From Adiantum capillus-veneris (lineage: Eukaryota; Streptophyta; Polypodiopsida; Polypodiales; Pteridaceae), in the NCBI GenBank assembly GCA_014529385.2, contig CM043958.1, forward strand, positions 141,896,234-141,960,233: a stretch of DNA of 64,000 nt. The letters run 5' to 3'. This document shows, one piece after another, positions 39,360 to 50,560 of the stretch (position 1 is its first letter; each line of letters starts with the position of its first letter). The notes below the pieces were generated by a model. It was not told the origin of the DNA and did no database searches. It saw only the letters and a program-made list of their open reading frames with translations. Position numbers and translations under genes: made by a program.

Positions 39360-40665
39360 TGTGGAAATCTTCAAACTCCTCATGAGGCAATGCCTTTGTG
39401 AATAGATCTGTAAGGTTGTCTTGTGCTAGTACATAAGCCAAGATGATCTCTCCTGCTGAGATTCTCTAACTGACATAGTGATAATGCACCTCACTGTGCT
39501 TTGTGCAATCATGAAAAGCTAGGTTCCTTGCAATTGCCAATGTGCTTTGATTGCCAGTGAAGATGATGCTGGCAGTGTGTTTGAGCCCCTCACACTCAAC
39601 CATAGCTTTGCCGAGTTCCCTATACTTCAGCTTCACAATTGGAAGTGGACATTGTAGGTTGCTTCAGCTCAACCATGATATGCGTGAACTATCAAGCATG
39701 AAACAACAACCACTTGTGAAAACTCATGTGTCATAACAACCAGCCAATATAAGTCCAAAAAAGCATGCAAATATGGTGGAAATGATCCCCCCTTGTGATA
39801 AAACAACCTAAGATGTAAAGTGCCAGTCAACTAGCAAAAGATCCTTATAACATCTTGCCAATGCTTAGACTTTGGACTATGCATACATCTGCTGACTTGT
39901 GAGACTGCAAACTAAATATCTGGCCTCATATTTCACACATAAATAAGGCATCAATAGCCGTGATAAAGAGTAAAATCATAAAGACCTCCAACATAATGAA
40001 GACTCAATTTCAAACCTATTTCCATTGAAGTAGCAATAGGTTTGTAGTCCTCTAGTCTTAACTTACATAGTAATGTTTCCATGTATCTTGTTTGACACAA
40101 AGCAATACCTCCATATCACTGCTTAAATTGTATGCCCAAGTAATGATGCAAAAGACCCAAGTATTTCATCTTGAAATTTGCATTCAATTCAATAGTGTGT
40201 CTCTCATTCGGACCAATGATTAGTAAATCATCAACGTACAAAACGAGGATGAGAAATGCATCACCCTCATGTTTGACAAACAAAGTGCTTTCAGTTGGAT
40301 TATTACAAAAGCCTTGTTTAACCAAATGAGTGTCATATTTCTCATACTAAGCACAAGGAGACTAATTTAACCCATATAAAGCTTTCTTACATTTGCACAC
40401 TTTCTTTTCTTGTCCTTTCTTAACAAAACTGCGAGGCTGCACTACATACACTTCCTCAAATACGTCATCATTCAAGAAAGCAATAACAATGTCCGATTGA
40501 TGTACATTCCATCCAAAGTAGGCTACCAATGCACATTGAAAATGAACAATATTCATACAACAAGTGGGATAAGAATTCTCTTCATACTCAATGCCTTTTT
40601 GTTGTGCATAATCTTTTGCAACAAGTCTAGCCGTGTAAATGATCAAGAGTCAAGATTCACCACAT
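39360..40665 (-). pseudogene. Copia element 1: RT C-terminal part and RNase H relic
   Basis: Minus strand from the right: ARLVAKDYAQQKGIEYEE (RT entry), SDIVIAFLNDDVFEEVYVVQ, KCKKALYGLN, a gap, then LILVLYVDDLLIIG with the YVDD catalytic motif (about 40227-40238) and LNANFKMKYLGLLHHYLGIQ. 39360-39740 holds RNase H/3' pieces such as QPTMSTSNCEAE and HIGNCKEPSF with stops and frame changes. This is the usual 3' half of a copia polyprotein. Confidence 0.85.
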
Positions 40666-41603
40666 TTGTTTTGGCTTGAGGCTTTCATATGTGCTACTTA
40701 GTACTTGACATGTGTCTTACCAAAGACATGAAACTCCTTGTAAATCATGGCATGATAAGAAGCCATCTATTGATCACATACATATTTTTGGTTGTTTAGC
40801 TTATGCTTTGGTGCCACAAATGTAGCACAAAAAAAAGGATAAGACTGTCAAAAAACATTTTTGTTGGTTATAGTCCTGAAAGAAAAGGTTATAAGTTATA
40901 CATTTGCAAACAAAACATATATTGGTTTCACAAGATGTTGTATTTGTGAAAGATTTTGTTCAACCTTTGTTATCATGTACCAGAGATAGTAATGTAAGCT
41001 CACATGATATTTATGACACCCTTTTGCCTCTGTTCAATGTTGACAAATTGATGTACTTGATGTGGAAAAGGGTCATAAGGAAGAGTTTCCCGGGGTGGTC
41101 ACTTTTTAAAATGTTTACTTTTATGTAAACATTAGAGGAGGGTGGGGAGTTTTTTAAATAGGCGTATAGTGTAAATATAGTATGTATATTGAGATATTAT
41201 TAATAACTAACCTCTTGAATTCTCGTGATATAGGGGGATTTTGATAAGTGACTGTCCCAGAGAACAGGGTAGGGGTATGCCAAAATGGATAGTGCATACT
41301 TTGCATGATAGTAAATTGGATGCATCTATGTCTAATCGTACTCGTTCAAGTTCTTGCCATCCATTATATACATCAAATTGTTAAGCTTTGGTATTTCTAG
41401 TTTACGTGATGAAGAGGATCCTCTTTTTTTTTTTAATGAAGCACAAAATTTAGAGAAATTGGATGGTTGCAATGCAATCAAAATATGATCTTGTGATAGA
41501 GAATGAAATGTGGACTTGCTGTGATTTTTCTCCTGGCAAAAATTCCATTGGTACAAAGTGGGTTTACAAATTGAAACATACGTCGGATGGTGAGATGTTA
41601 TCT
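40666..41603 (+). pseudogene. Copia element 1: inverted middle segment (post-integrase to RT N-terminus)
   Basis: Here the copia protein reads on the plus strand, opposite to both flanks. It starts WLEAFICAT (40670), then DKKPSIDHIHIFGCLAYALV, NIFVGYSPERKGYKLYICKQ, and finally MWTCCDFSPGKNSIGTKWVY, ending at LKHTSDGE. On the minus strand at 41604 the integrase stops at NRLLTEI, just where WLEAF should follow. At 40665 the minus strand resumes just where LKHTSDGE should continue (YTARLVAKD). The segment is therefore a clean inversion of about 940 bp within the element. Confidence 0.85.
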
Positions 41604-43599
41604 CTGTAAGCAACCTATTTTTTCTTTTAGCAACACCATTTTTTTGGAGGTGTATAAGGAACTATATATTGATGTTTTATCCCATTGACCAACCAAAAAT
41701 GCATTAAATTCGTGAGACATATACTCCATCCCTTGATCTGAGTGAAGGGTACCCATAGTATACATAGAGACATTTTCAGCCATAAGCAAAAATTGCTTGA
41801 AACACATGAGCACTTCAGATTTATTATTAAGCGGATACACCCAGGCATGTCGGGAGTAATCATCAATGAAAGTCATAAAGTACATGTAATTACCCAAGGA
41901 TGGAATTTGCATAGGTGCACAAGTATCATAACGCACAAGTTTTAACCTGCATGTAGCCATTACTAAACCATCCTTTGAAAAAATTGAATGCTACATCTTA
42001 CCCAAAATACATCCTTCACAAACAATCTTAGAAGGTTCTTTAAGTGGTGCAAAAGAAGCAGCCATATCATATTTTTGAAAATGTAGCAACTAGAAAAATT
42101 AGATACCGAAAGCATGCATTCCAAAGTTTGGCATTTGAAAACAATCTTTGAATCCACAACTACATTTGCAAAATTTACACATACTTGTCAAACAAAGTGA
42201 GCTTATATAGCCCATGACATAAAATGCATGATGCAACAATTTCATCACCAAAAGTGAGATCATGAACTGTACATCTTTTATCCACAAATTTGACAACAAG
42301 ATCATGTATTGCAAGTGAAAACTATAGACAAAAGGTTATTTTTGATCCTTGATATATAAAGTGCATCAACAAGTGTAAAAGAACATCCATTTTCACAACA
42401 GTTAGCACAATCTCTCCAACTCCCTATAGACCGGATAAGAGGCATTGTTGGGACAAGTAATCGTATTCCCATGAGGGACATGCTTGAGAGAAGCAAAAAA
42501 ATCATGATACAAAGTTATGCGCTTTGTAGCACCACTATCAAAGTATCAAACATGTTACCTTATAGTAATTAACATATGTGCATCATGGACAAAAGGGTCA
42601 TAAGTACACTCTGCATTAAATGATCACTCCGCATCTACATTAACATCACAATCTTTATTTCCAAAATATTTAAAAATAGCTGCATTAATAGTAGATCGAG
42701 CCTCTTCCTTCTTGGCTTCTTTTGCCTTCAACTTGGGACATTTCTTTATCAAGTGATCATTAGCCTTGCAATAATGGCCATGCATCTTCTTCTTGATTTT
42801 TTTTTCCAAAATTCCCAGACAAGTTGCTTCCAATAGAAGCACTAGACATAGGTGATCTGGTACTCATAGAAGAGCCACAAGACATGGCTGCATTGCTATT
42901 ACCACCTCCTCTTTGGGCAACAACAAACACCATTTCAACTGCATGATGCTTTGCTCTATTCTTTCTTGAAAGTGACTCCCTTAACAAAAATGTGCATAAT
43001 GGATCAAACTTGAGGGTTTCCTTTGGTCATAAGTCTCCAAGTACTAGCGAAAGTCTGGCAACACATTGACAGCCTGCACAAGTGAAATCTCAAAAATAAC
43101 TCCACTTACAAGAATGAGTTGCTTATTGATATCCTTGATACGAGCAAAAAAAGTGCCATGTCATCTTCCTCTTTGATAATTTTTGACTCCAGATCTTTAC
43201 ATAGTAATGCAACTTTAGCCTCATTGTTGCAACTTTCATAAAGACCAACCACAATTCCCAAGACGGTTTTGCTAATTTTGTTGAGCAAATATGAGGAGTA
43301 ATACTGCGCTTCACAGATAATGAAATCAATGCATGATCTTGCACATCTCTTACATATCAGCAAGGTTGCTAAGCCATAGGCAAAACAAATCTAGCAGCAA
43401 TAGTTTTGCTAGAACCTGCAACATCCTCAATAGAGTCTGTATCCATAGAGGTGGACCTACATCCATTCCTTGCACAACAATCCACATGCCCTTTGACACA
43501 AGAACACCCGTCATCATGTAAGCCCACATTGGGTAGTTATCCTCATCCAATTTTTCCTCAACAACAAAAATCTTGAATTCATGGGTTGTTGTCAGCCAT
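41604..43599 (-). pseudogene. Copia element 1: gag, protease, integrase relic
   Basis: Minus strand from the right: gag starts MADNNP (43599), then DEDNYPMWAYMMTGVLVSKG, RDVQDHALISLSVK and KIWSQKLSKRKMTWHFF. A zinc knuckle near 42780 reads GHYCKANDHLIKKC, with the first Cys replaced. Protease near 42540 has FDSGAT. The pre-integrase region contains YISSLCLTSMCKF. The integrase core (41598-41960) has YDTCAPMQIPSLGNYMYFMT, FIDDYSRHAWVYPL, LHSDQGMEYMSHEFNAFLV. Several frameshifts. The family is the same as copia element 2 at 60.6-64 kb. Confidence 0.88.
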
Positions 43600-43883
43600 G
43601 GTGAATGACTGAACCTAATGTGAAAACTACTTCAAAAGAGAAAAAATGAAGTAGCACTAACACATCCTCTGTAGCACAACCCAAAGAAAACTGTAAGGGG
43701 CGTGCTATGAAAAAAATTGCACTGACATAAATCGTGCACAAAAGAATGAAATTGGATGTGCAATACTGCTTGCAGTGGAAACGGATGACAAAATGATCAT
43801 AAATCAAAATCATAAACTTTGGATAGTTGGAGTTAAATAAATCCATCAATAAACCATGAGAGGAATACTTGTAATGCTCATGC

Positions 43884-43885
<2 letters not shown>

Positions 43886-43955
<70 letters not shown>
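43886..43955. repeat. (GA)n microsatellite, 70 bp
   Basis: Uninterrupted run just upstream of the copia gag. Confidence 0.97.
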
Positions 43956-43956
<1 letters not shown>

Positions 43957-44179
43957 CCACAATAGACTATTGAGAATGTGGCCCTTGTAATTGAATGGGG
44001 AAATATTTAAATTCTTTTTTTAAAATAGGCCACCAAGGAGCCCCCCCCTTTTTTTTACCGGGAATTCAGTGGTAGCTATCACTTTGCCACCTGTGTCCCG
44101 AACATAGGTAGTAAGTCCACCAATTCATGCAGACACCCAAAGCTATAGATTCAAGGGGGTTTCGTAAAATTTTTTAAGA

Positions 44180-44500
44180 TCATACTGAAGATTATGAGAA
44201 GACTTTTCAAGGTTGAAGGAAACAAATTTTATCCTCTCAGGGCAAAAGTCTATCTTTGGAGTCAATGAATTGCTGACTGCGGGGCATATGTGGATGGTAG
44301 ATAGCCTTGTCAAAAAAAGGTGGATGCAATAAAATTCCCTAGACATGGAGCTCCATTGAAATTTTTACAACTTTATAACATTCTTAATTTGGTTCAAGAA
44401 TGTTCATATGTCAAGTGCTTCATGGTGAGACACTCGTCTCACCTACAATATCAATGCGAAAAAAAACTCCCAAAAAGAGTAATTAGCATGGGCGGCTATC
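44180..44500 (+). pseudogene. Ty3/gypsy RT fragment
   Basis: Plus-strand pieces ILSSQGKSL..SM (read with a frame change as LSGQKSIFGVNELLTAGHM) and then VDAIKFPRHGAPLKFLQLYN correspond to RT positions LSGKKSMFGVKEVLIVGHMC and VDAIQRMKETCTSITEVRRF in the pol at 30.8-33.4 kb. It is an isolated, frameshifted scrap of the same broad family. Confidence 0.65.
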
Positions 44501-44928
44501 AAAAGTGTGTGAGAGATCATAGCAAGTGGAAACGTGATTTTCAGAACTAAATTTGAACTCACAGGAGGTTTTACACAAAAATAGGAATTTCCCAAGGTGC
44601 GGCTTGGATTTTTAATGCAAAAAGTTCATTTTTAGATAGAAATGGCATAAAAATGATAAAGTTAGCTAGTTTTGAGTGGATATCAATTTGGCCATATGGG
44701 GAAGCAAGGGGGATTTGTTGCTTATGGTGGCTAAAAAACTGCAATTGTTTCCCCTTGTGTGTATTCACTTCATGGTTTTTCTATGAGTGTGTATTGGAGT
44801 CTAGCCTCTCTTTCTTCTTGCATATGAGCTTGTGAGGGTGTGAATTAACATACTACTCCATAAAAATTGTGTAAGGGTTTGAATATGAGAGCTCTTAATC
44901 TTTGTAAAATCATGATGTGGTCAACTCG

Positions 44929-45392
44929 TTAGGGAAATTTTGGACTCTCAAATGGGCCCTATAAGGACTTTGACTTTCTCCCTCTGGTCCAAAATGGACG
45001 CACGGTAAAAATTTTACAAATGAAATCAAAACTTGTTGAACCTTTTGTATTTAGAAAGTACTCATCAAGATCTATCCATTGATATACAGCATGCCATTAG
45101 ATTCCTTATATTCTAGAAGATTCCATTTTTTGATGTGACAACTCCGTCGTATAAATGGAATCTCTCCCCACATTTCAGCTCTAGTGGGGAGGCCATAACT
45201 TCTACAAATCAACTCCAAATTTGTCAAAGTTTTGAGATTTAGAACCTACCTTCTAAGATCTTTCCAATGATATGTTGGTTGATAGGGTTTTGACAAAGCG
45301 TTTATGTACTTCACCGGGTTGCCCACTTTGGACAAGAGAGGCAAAGTCAAACCTCCTTATAGGGCCCCTTTTGGAGTCCAAATTTTTCCTAA
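44929..45392. mobile_element. Foldback/MITE-like element with about 62-bp inverted ends
   Basis: Left end TTAGGGAAATTTTGGACTC...GGGCCCTATAAGGA (44929-44990) pairs with right end TCCTTATAGGGCCCC...GGAGTCCAAATTTTTCCTAA (45330-45392), with several mismatches. The 464-bp element has no ORF. TTA/TAA at the ends could be a 3-bp target duplication or part of the element. Confidence 0.7.
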
Positions 45393-45769
45393 TGTGAAGG
45401 AGGAAGCTCGATTTTTCCTATCAACAAATTGATATTATAATGTATTGTGCAATTAGAGGCGTGGCTACAAAATACCATGGAAAAGGTTGGGGTTTTGAAT
45501 GTTTTTTCTGCTTGTGTGTGGCTTGAGATTTCATGGCTAAAATTTAAGTTCTTTCCATTGCTCTTTTAAGTAATTTTGGTTGTGAATTTGTGATCTTTTT
45601 ATCGTGAACCAAGTCACAGTTACAAGCACATTCCAAGCAGATTTAGAACGTAGAGAGTTTGTGATTTCCCTACTACAAATGCTCTAAGATTTTGAACCAT
45701 ATTTACGAAGAGGGTTGGTGAACAAAATAAGTGATTTTAAAAAAATTGTTTGTGAATTTCATCCCACAA
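45393..45769. other. No recognised feature
   Basis: AT-rich spacer before the gypsy RT relic. Confidence 0.4.
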
Positions 45770-47007
45770 ACTCTCACAACTACATGTTTTGAACCTTCCT
45801 AGTAGCTAGATCACAATTTTCTTGACATCGGTCTACCCTCTTTAAGTACAACTACACCAACAACATTATTACTGGCATCAGTCTCCAAAACAAAAGGTTC
45901 TTCTAGCTCAATGATGTTCAATAAAGGAACATTGTATTTAATATGATCAAATTTATTGTGCCGCTCATTTTGCCAATAAATTGGTGACCCTAACCCTTCA
46001 ATTGGTTAGTAATAACTAATAGGCATAGCTATCTCGCATAATTCTTAACAAACTTGCGATAATAGCTAGTCGTACCCAAAAAAATTTGAAGCTCTTCCAT
46101 ATTTTGGGGAGAATGCTACTTCAAAATAGCCTCTACCTTACTAATTTTGATGTTAAGACCAATAACATGGCCAAGGTACTGCAGTTTTGTTTGCATGGAA
46201 GCACACTCTTTTTGGCATATAGTGCATTCTGCCTAAGCAAATCAAAGATTTTTTGAGATGCTTTAAATGTTCCTCTTTGGAATGATTGTAAATGAAGATG
46301 TCATCCAAAAAAGACAACGACAAACTTCATAGTATCATGCCCATAAGTGTCATAAACAAAGCAAAAGCATTTGTTAATCCAAAAGGAAGTACAAGGAATG
46401 CCAAACTATGTACAAAAAGCTACATTAGGAATATCGCTTGAGTCATTTTGTCATTGATATTATCCAAATGCTAAATCAATCTTTATGAAATATCGAGCCC
46501 CTTGGAGTTGGTCAAAAAGCTCATCAATTGTGGGAATAGGATATTTATTGTGTATTGCAACCTATTCAAACCATAATAGTCCATTCACATGTTAAAAGAG
46601 ACATCCTTCTTTGTCATCAAAACCGTTGGACAGAGAAGAACTACTTTGAATTAAACCCTTATTGAGAAAATAAGCAAGTTAACATTCTGATATTTTAGCT
46701 TCCGATTAACTAAGCCTATATGTTGGTTTTCTTACAGGTTTACTATCGGGTTCCACATCTGTATTGTGTTGAAGTTTTTGCTAGAGGCTAATCCTAGAGG
46801 AAAATCATCAATAAATACATCTTTGTAATCCTACAAAACTTGATCAAGTTCATCATTTTGAAAAGAAGAATCAGAATTAAAGCTTTTATCTTCATGCACA
46901 TACAAGTGAGACACATTGTGACATAAATAAAATTGTTCTATTTCATTTGTTTGCTACTACAATAACTCTAGCTTAGGTGTGCATATGAGAGGAAGAGAGA
47001 GTAAAGC
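45770..47007 (-). pseudogene. Ty3/gypsy element D: RT and start of RNase H relic
   Basis: Minus strand from the right: SLVCMKIKAL (spacer), [85 protein letters not shown], then LSLSFLDDIFIYNHSKEEH (FLDD catalytic motif), and the RNase H entry EEPFVLETDASNNVVGVVVL. Many stops and small deletions. The protease belonging to it is at 50561-51400, beyond two nested solo LTRs. Confidence 0.85.
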
Positions 47008-47741
47008 TATAATGGAAATGGCCTATGAACTTTGAGAATAGCGGAATTAAGAGAATTAAAGTGAGCATTTTTGTGAGATCACTTTGAGAACATGAAGGGT
47101 GAACTTAATTGGATGGTAGCAACATAAACATAGTACTTAATTAACTTGGCATGAATAATGCTTTTGCAAGAGAGAGAGAGTATTAGAGAACATGACAATA
47201 GTTGAGGACCGGATTTACTTGGAGCCGGTGCCCCTCCAAAAGGCGTTTGTATTATAGATTCTCCCATCAAGAGAGACTTGGTAAAATACAATCTTTGTGT
47301 TCCTTGTGACCTTGGTGATGCTATGAAGATGGAAAGCTTCATGCATCACGAGCATAACATAAAATTTGCAAAAATCACTATCCCAAGCCTCAGTCCCAAG
47401 GCCCCAAACACCTTTGAAGCTGGAGAGAGCTAGCGGGGAATGAGGGTAGGGAAGAGGAAGAAGAATCATCCATAGGAGAAAGAAATAGTTCCTCACTTAT
47501 CATCACTCTTCTTGCTTCGCATAGCATGATAGCATAGTAATGAAGATGAATAATATGGAAAACTTAAGCATTGAAGCATGGCCTTGGTTGGACTTGGATT
47601 CCATAGCCAAAGGTGTTGGTGTAGGCTCTCCACTTCTCAACAAGCTTGGAGAAGGAGATGGAGCTCTTGCACTTTGCACTCTACACAATGAGAGAATGTG
47701 TGTGTTTGTGTGGGAGAGTATACCCCCCTCTTGCTTGGTCC

Positions 47742-47764
47742 ACCTCTCTCTCTCTCTCTCTCTC
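47742..47764. repeat. (CT)n microsatellite in LTR-B
   Basis: Short CT run within the solo LTR-B. Confidence 0.9.
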
Positions 47765-49203
47765 ATATTATTTAGTTATATCATTTGGACATGTGTCCTC
47801 TTTTTCCTCTTTGAGAAAAAGAACTTAATTATTTATTTTTATGCATCTAAATTCTCATTGGACCCCTTTAAAGCCTACCCAATAGGATTCAAGCACATCA
47901 TGAGGGCCCAAATGGGGGAAATCTTAACATGTGTTTTTTATGCTTCTTAAGTCATTTGGTTTGAATTGAACACTTCAAGCACTTAGTCATTTAAGTATGG
48001 AAACAGTTTATGCCTCTTGAGAGTTTATCTTTGAATTGAACACTTCAAGAACCTTAGTCATTTAAGCATGAGAAGCACCTCAAGCTTGGGAAAGGTTCGC
48101 AGAAACACTTTAAGCACTTTAGTTAGCAAGCTGACAAGCACCTCATACTTGGGTAGGATTCCCACCTCAAGGTTTGCCTAAGGTCAAAGGACTTTTTAGC
48201 ACTAACTTTTGGAGGTCTTTTATGAAGCTAACCCTAAGGTCTTTTAAGCTCCATTAGATGCACGTTGCTCTTTGATAGAATACCTCCTTTTGGACCCCTA
48301 TTGAGATGTAACCATATCTCTTCTTGGTCCCTTGCTGAGGTAAATCTAGAAGCACTTATTGCACATTGCACTTTGGTAGACCGTTGTCGTGCTGTGACAT
48401 GTACATAGTGGGAACACATGCTACAAGAGTTATCTTGTAACTTTTTAGATACATAATTATATTTCCTATAATGTACATATGCATATGTAAGTATAAAAAT
48501 AAGCTTTCTATCTCATCTTATTATTTATCTCAAGGGTAATGTATTCTTACTTTACCATAAAAAAATACTATGGGAAAAGTGTCAATAGCTCCGTCTCTTT
48601 AACTTGGGGCAAAAAGCATTGATTCTTTATTTCTACTATTTCATTATAATCTCACACCCTATCTAGATCCTATATCTAGGGTAAACTCCAATATATATAT
48701 ATTCTATGTATTTTTTATACTTTTCTTATATTTCTTTTTAAATAGCTACTAGGAGAGAATCAAATCCTAGTGGGACACTAGGTGGCATGATTTCAAAGAT
48801 ACACTTATTTTAATGCATTATTGCAAGCATGGTTACAAAACTTTGTCAAGGAGAAATGTCATGCTTTCATATGGCATGAGGTGTCCTTGGGAATTAAATG
48901 AAAGTCAAGGCTAAGGAGACCACATGAAGACTTTTGCTGCCATAAATGGACCCTATTTTGATGAATTTTTTACACAAGGTTCCAATCCGAATTGGAGAAT
49001 GATTTTAAAATGAAAATCGTAGCTAATGAGCTGAAGTTTCTGTCCATATTTTTACTTTTTTATTTGGAGCTACGGTTGAGGAGATATGATCAAAATACTG
49101 GACCCCAGTCTGCCCACATCATGCAGGGACAGCTCATTTCTTCCAATTCCTGTTCACACTGGCTCCTCTCTTCTTGTGTAAACCCTTGTGGGTTCCCTTC
49201 ACC

Positions 49204-49210
49204 TATAAAA
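49204..49210 (+). promoter_or_regulatory. LTR-A TATA box (solo copy)
   Basis: TATAAAA in CACCTATAAAAGGGGACC. The expected transcription start is about 25-35 bases downstream, upstream of both small ORFs. Confidence 0.7.
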
Positions 49211-49746
49211 GGGGACCTCTTCTTCCTTGGAAGGAACTCAAGCATTCAAGCCATTGATGAGAGGAATTCTTGAGGGAGTGAGTAGTAATGCCTAATTGTA
49301 CTTAGCCCCATTAACATAAGCCCAAGCCTACACTTTCTCCTAGAGGAAAACTAGCCATTCTTGTACGCCATCCTTGGAAGATCAACTCTAATCAAAGAAG
49401 GTGTTGTACTTGGCGTATCAATCAAAGTGGAATTATCCACTCTTCTTCTCTCTCCATCAATAATGGTGCTGAAGGGTTTCAAGTAAGATGTGTTCTACAT
49501 TGATGTTTTCTTGATTTCTTGTTGTTTTCATTTTCATCTCTAATCCAACTTATATATATGTATCTAATCTCATCTCCTTAACCAAACCTATCTCTCCCAT
49601 TCATTCATCCTCTCTAGGTTCTCTTTGCTACATGTACATCTCTCCCCGCAGTATCCTTATTGCCTACGGGCAAGAATAGGGCTTGGGAGGGAAACTTCTC
49701 ATCTCTTCACTTCTCTCATATCTACATTTCTCACATACTATCCTAG

Positions 49747-49965
49747 ATGAATAACCCACATGATGATCATTTCTATCGCTTTCACTCTGTACGATCTATT
49801 AGAATTAACGTATGGATTAGCCGTAAAATACACTTTCAACAACGTATAGTGTTTCTCTTCGGCCCTGAAAGGCTCAATGAAATACTTCTATCACCGGATC
49901 CCATCATACTACCTCTCATAGACTATAGTTTTTCTTTTGATGTAAGCGTAGTTATCTTGCTATGA
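49747..49965 (+). CDS. LTR-A small ORF A, solo-LTR copy
   Basis: 72 codons. It differs from the other copy by one residue (Ser for Asn, in DYSFSFDV). The start ATG, LFGPERLN and ILPLIDY motifs and the TGA overlapping the next ATG are all kept. Function unknown; see the LTR-A ORF A entry for why it may be real. Confidence 0.42.
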   Translation: MNNPHDDHFYRFHSVRSIRINVWISRKIHFQQRIVFLFGPERLNEILLSPDPIILPLIDYSFSFDVSVVILL

Positions 49966-50174
49966 ACCAAGAGGATTTGTACACACAATTAATTCGAATC
50001 ACTAGACAAAATATATATATTATGGTAAGCACAAAACTACAATTCCAAAGAACAATTCGTAGCCTATTTGGTCAGCCAAGATTGAATGCCATTAACTCAT
50101 CCATTAACCCTTTCATATTACCCATGATACGATATGACCATAGCCTTGATGTTTTCATCTTCGTATTGTTTTGA
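49962..50174 (+). CDS. LTR-A small ORF B, solo-LTR copy
   Basis: 70 codons, beginning inside the stop of ORF A (ATGA). It differs by one residue from the other copy (Arg for Pro at residue 12). LFGQPRLN and ILPMIRYD are kept. No terminator, intron or further ORF is evident before the LTR end. Confidence 0.42.
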   Translation: MNQEDLYTQLIRITRQNIYIMVSTKLQFQRTIRSLFGQPRLNAINSSINPFILPMIRYDHSLDVFIFVLF

Positions 50175-50560
50175 CATTCTCTTTTGCGTTCTTTCTTTGT
50201 GTGTGTGTGTGAGTGCAAGAGAGAAAGGGTGAGTCTTCTTTGATTGCACTTCTTTCCAAACCCTAGTCTTCATGGCATCTATGGTTTAACTCCTTCATAT
50301 AGTTTTTGTTGAGTTCTCTCACAAACTCTCACAGCTATAAGCCCGGTGCTTTCCTGGCAAGACCGCAAATTTCTCGACACCGTCTCGTTTTGGAACCCTA
50401 TTGAGATGCAACCATTTCTCCTTTTTGGTCCCTTGTTGAGACAGGTCTAGAAGCACATATCTATATCCTAAATCTAGTTCCCCTTTTATCTTCCCATATT
50501 AAATGATCAGTTTAATATGAGAAAATCATTTGGAAAAGTTAGATATTATATTTTATGACA

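Larger units (their letters stand above)
48385..50379 (+). repeat. Solo LTR-A (1995 bp) nested in LTR-B
   Basis: Starts TGTCGTGCTG and ends TTTCTCGACA. It is flanked by CCGT on both sides (48381-48384 and 50380-50383), or ACCGT if the terminal A is shared. It is nearly identical, in reverse orientation, to 28739-30739. No gag, pol, primer site or polypurine tract adjoins it, so it is a solo LTR. It keeps the TATA box and both small ORFs open. Confidence 0.92.
47008..50560 (-). repeat. Solo LTR-B in gypsy element D, itself split by solo LTR-A
   Basis: Minus-oriented copy of LTR-B (compare 23647-25157). It is flanked by AAAGC at 47003-47007 and 50561-50565, a perfect 5-bp target duplication. 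It starts TGTCATAAAATATAATATC at 50560; its end is TATAATGG on the plus strand, where TGTAAC would be expected, so the terminal CA has mutated. No internal element sequence lies between LTR and flank, so this is a solo LTR left by LTR-LTR recombination. Without LTR-A its length is about 1.55 kb. It carries a duplicated block of about 78 bp on the two sides of LTR-A (48281-48360 and 50384-50462). Confidence 0.82.

Noticed and set aside
48992-49273. 93-codon ORF in LTR-A upstream of and across the TATA box (also 29845-30132, minus)
   Set aside because: It covers the U3 and core-promoter region, would not be in the LTR-initiated transcript in full, differs by a 6-bp indel between copies and has no paralogue. 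It is open by chance as far as I can tell, unlike ORFs A and B.
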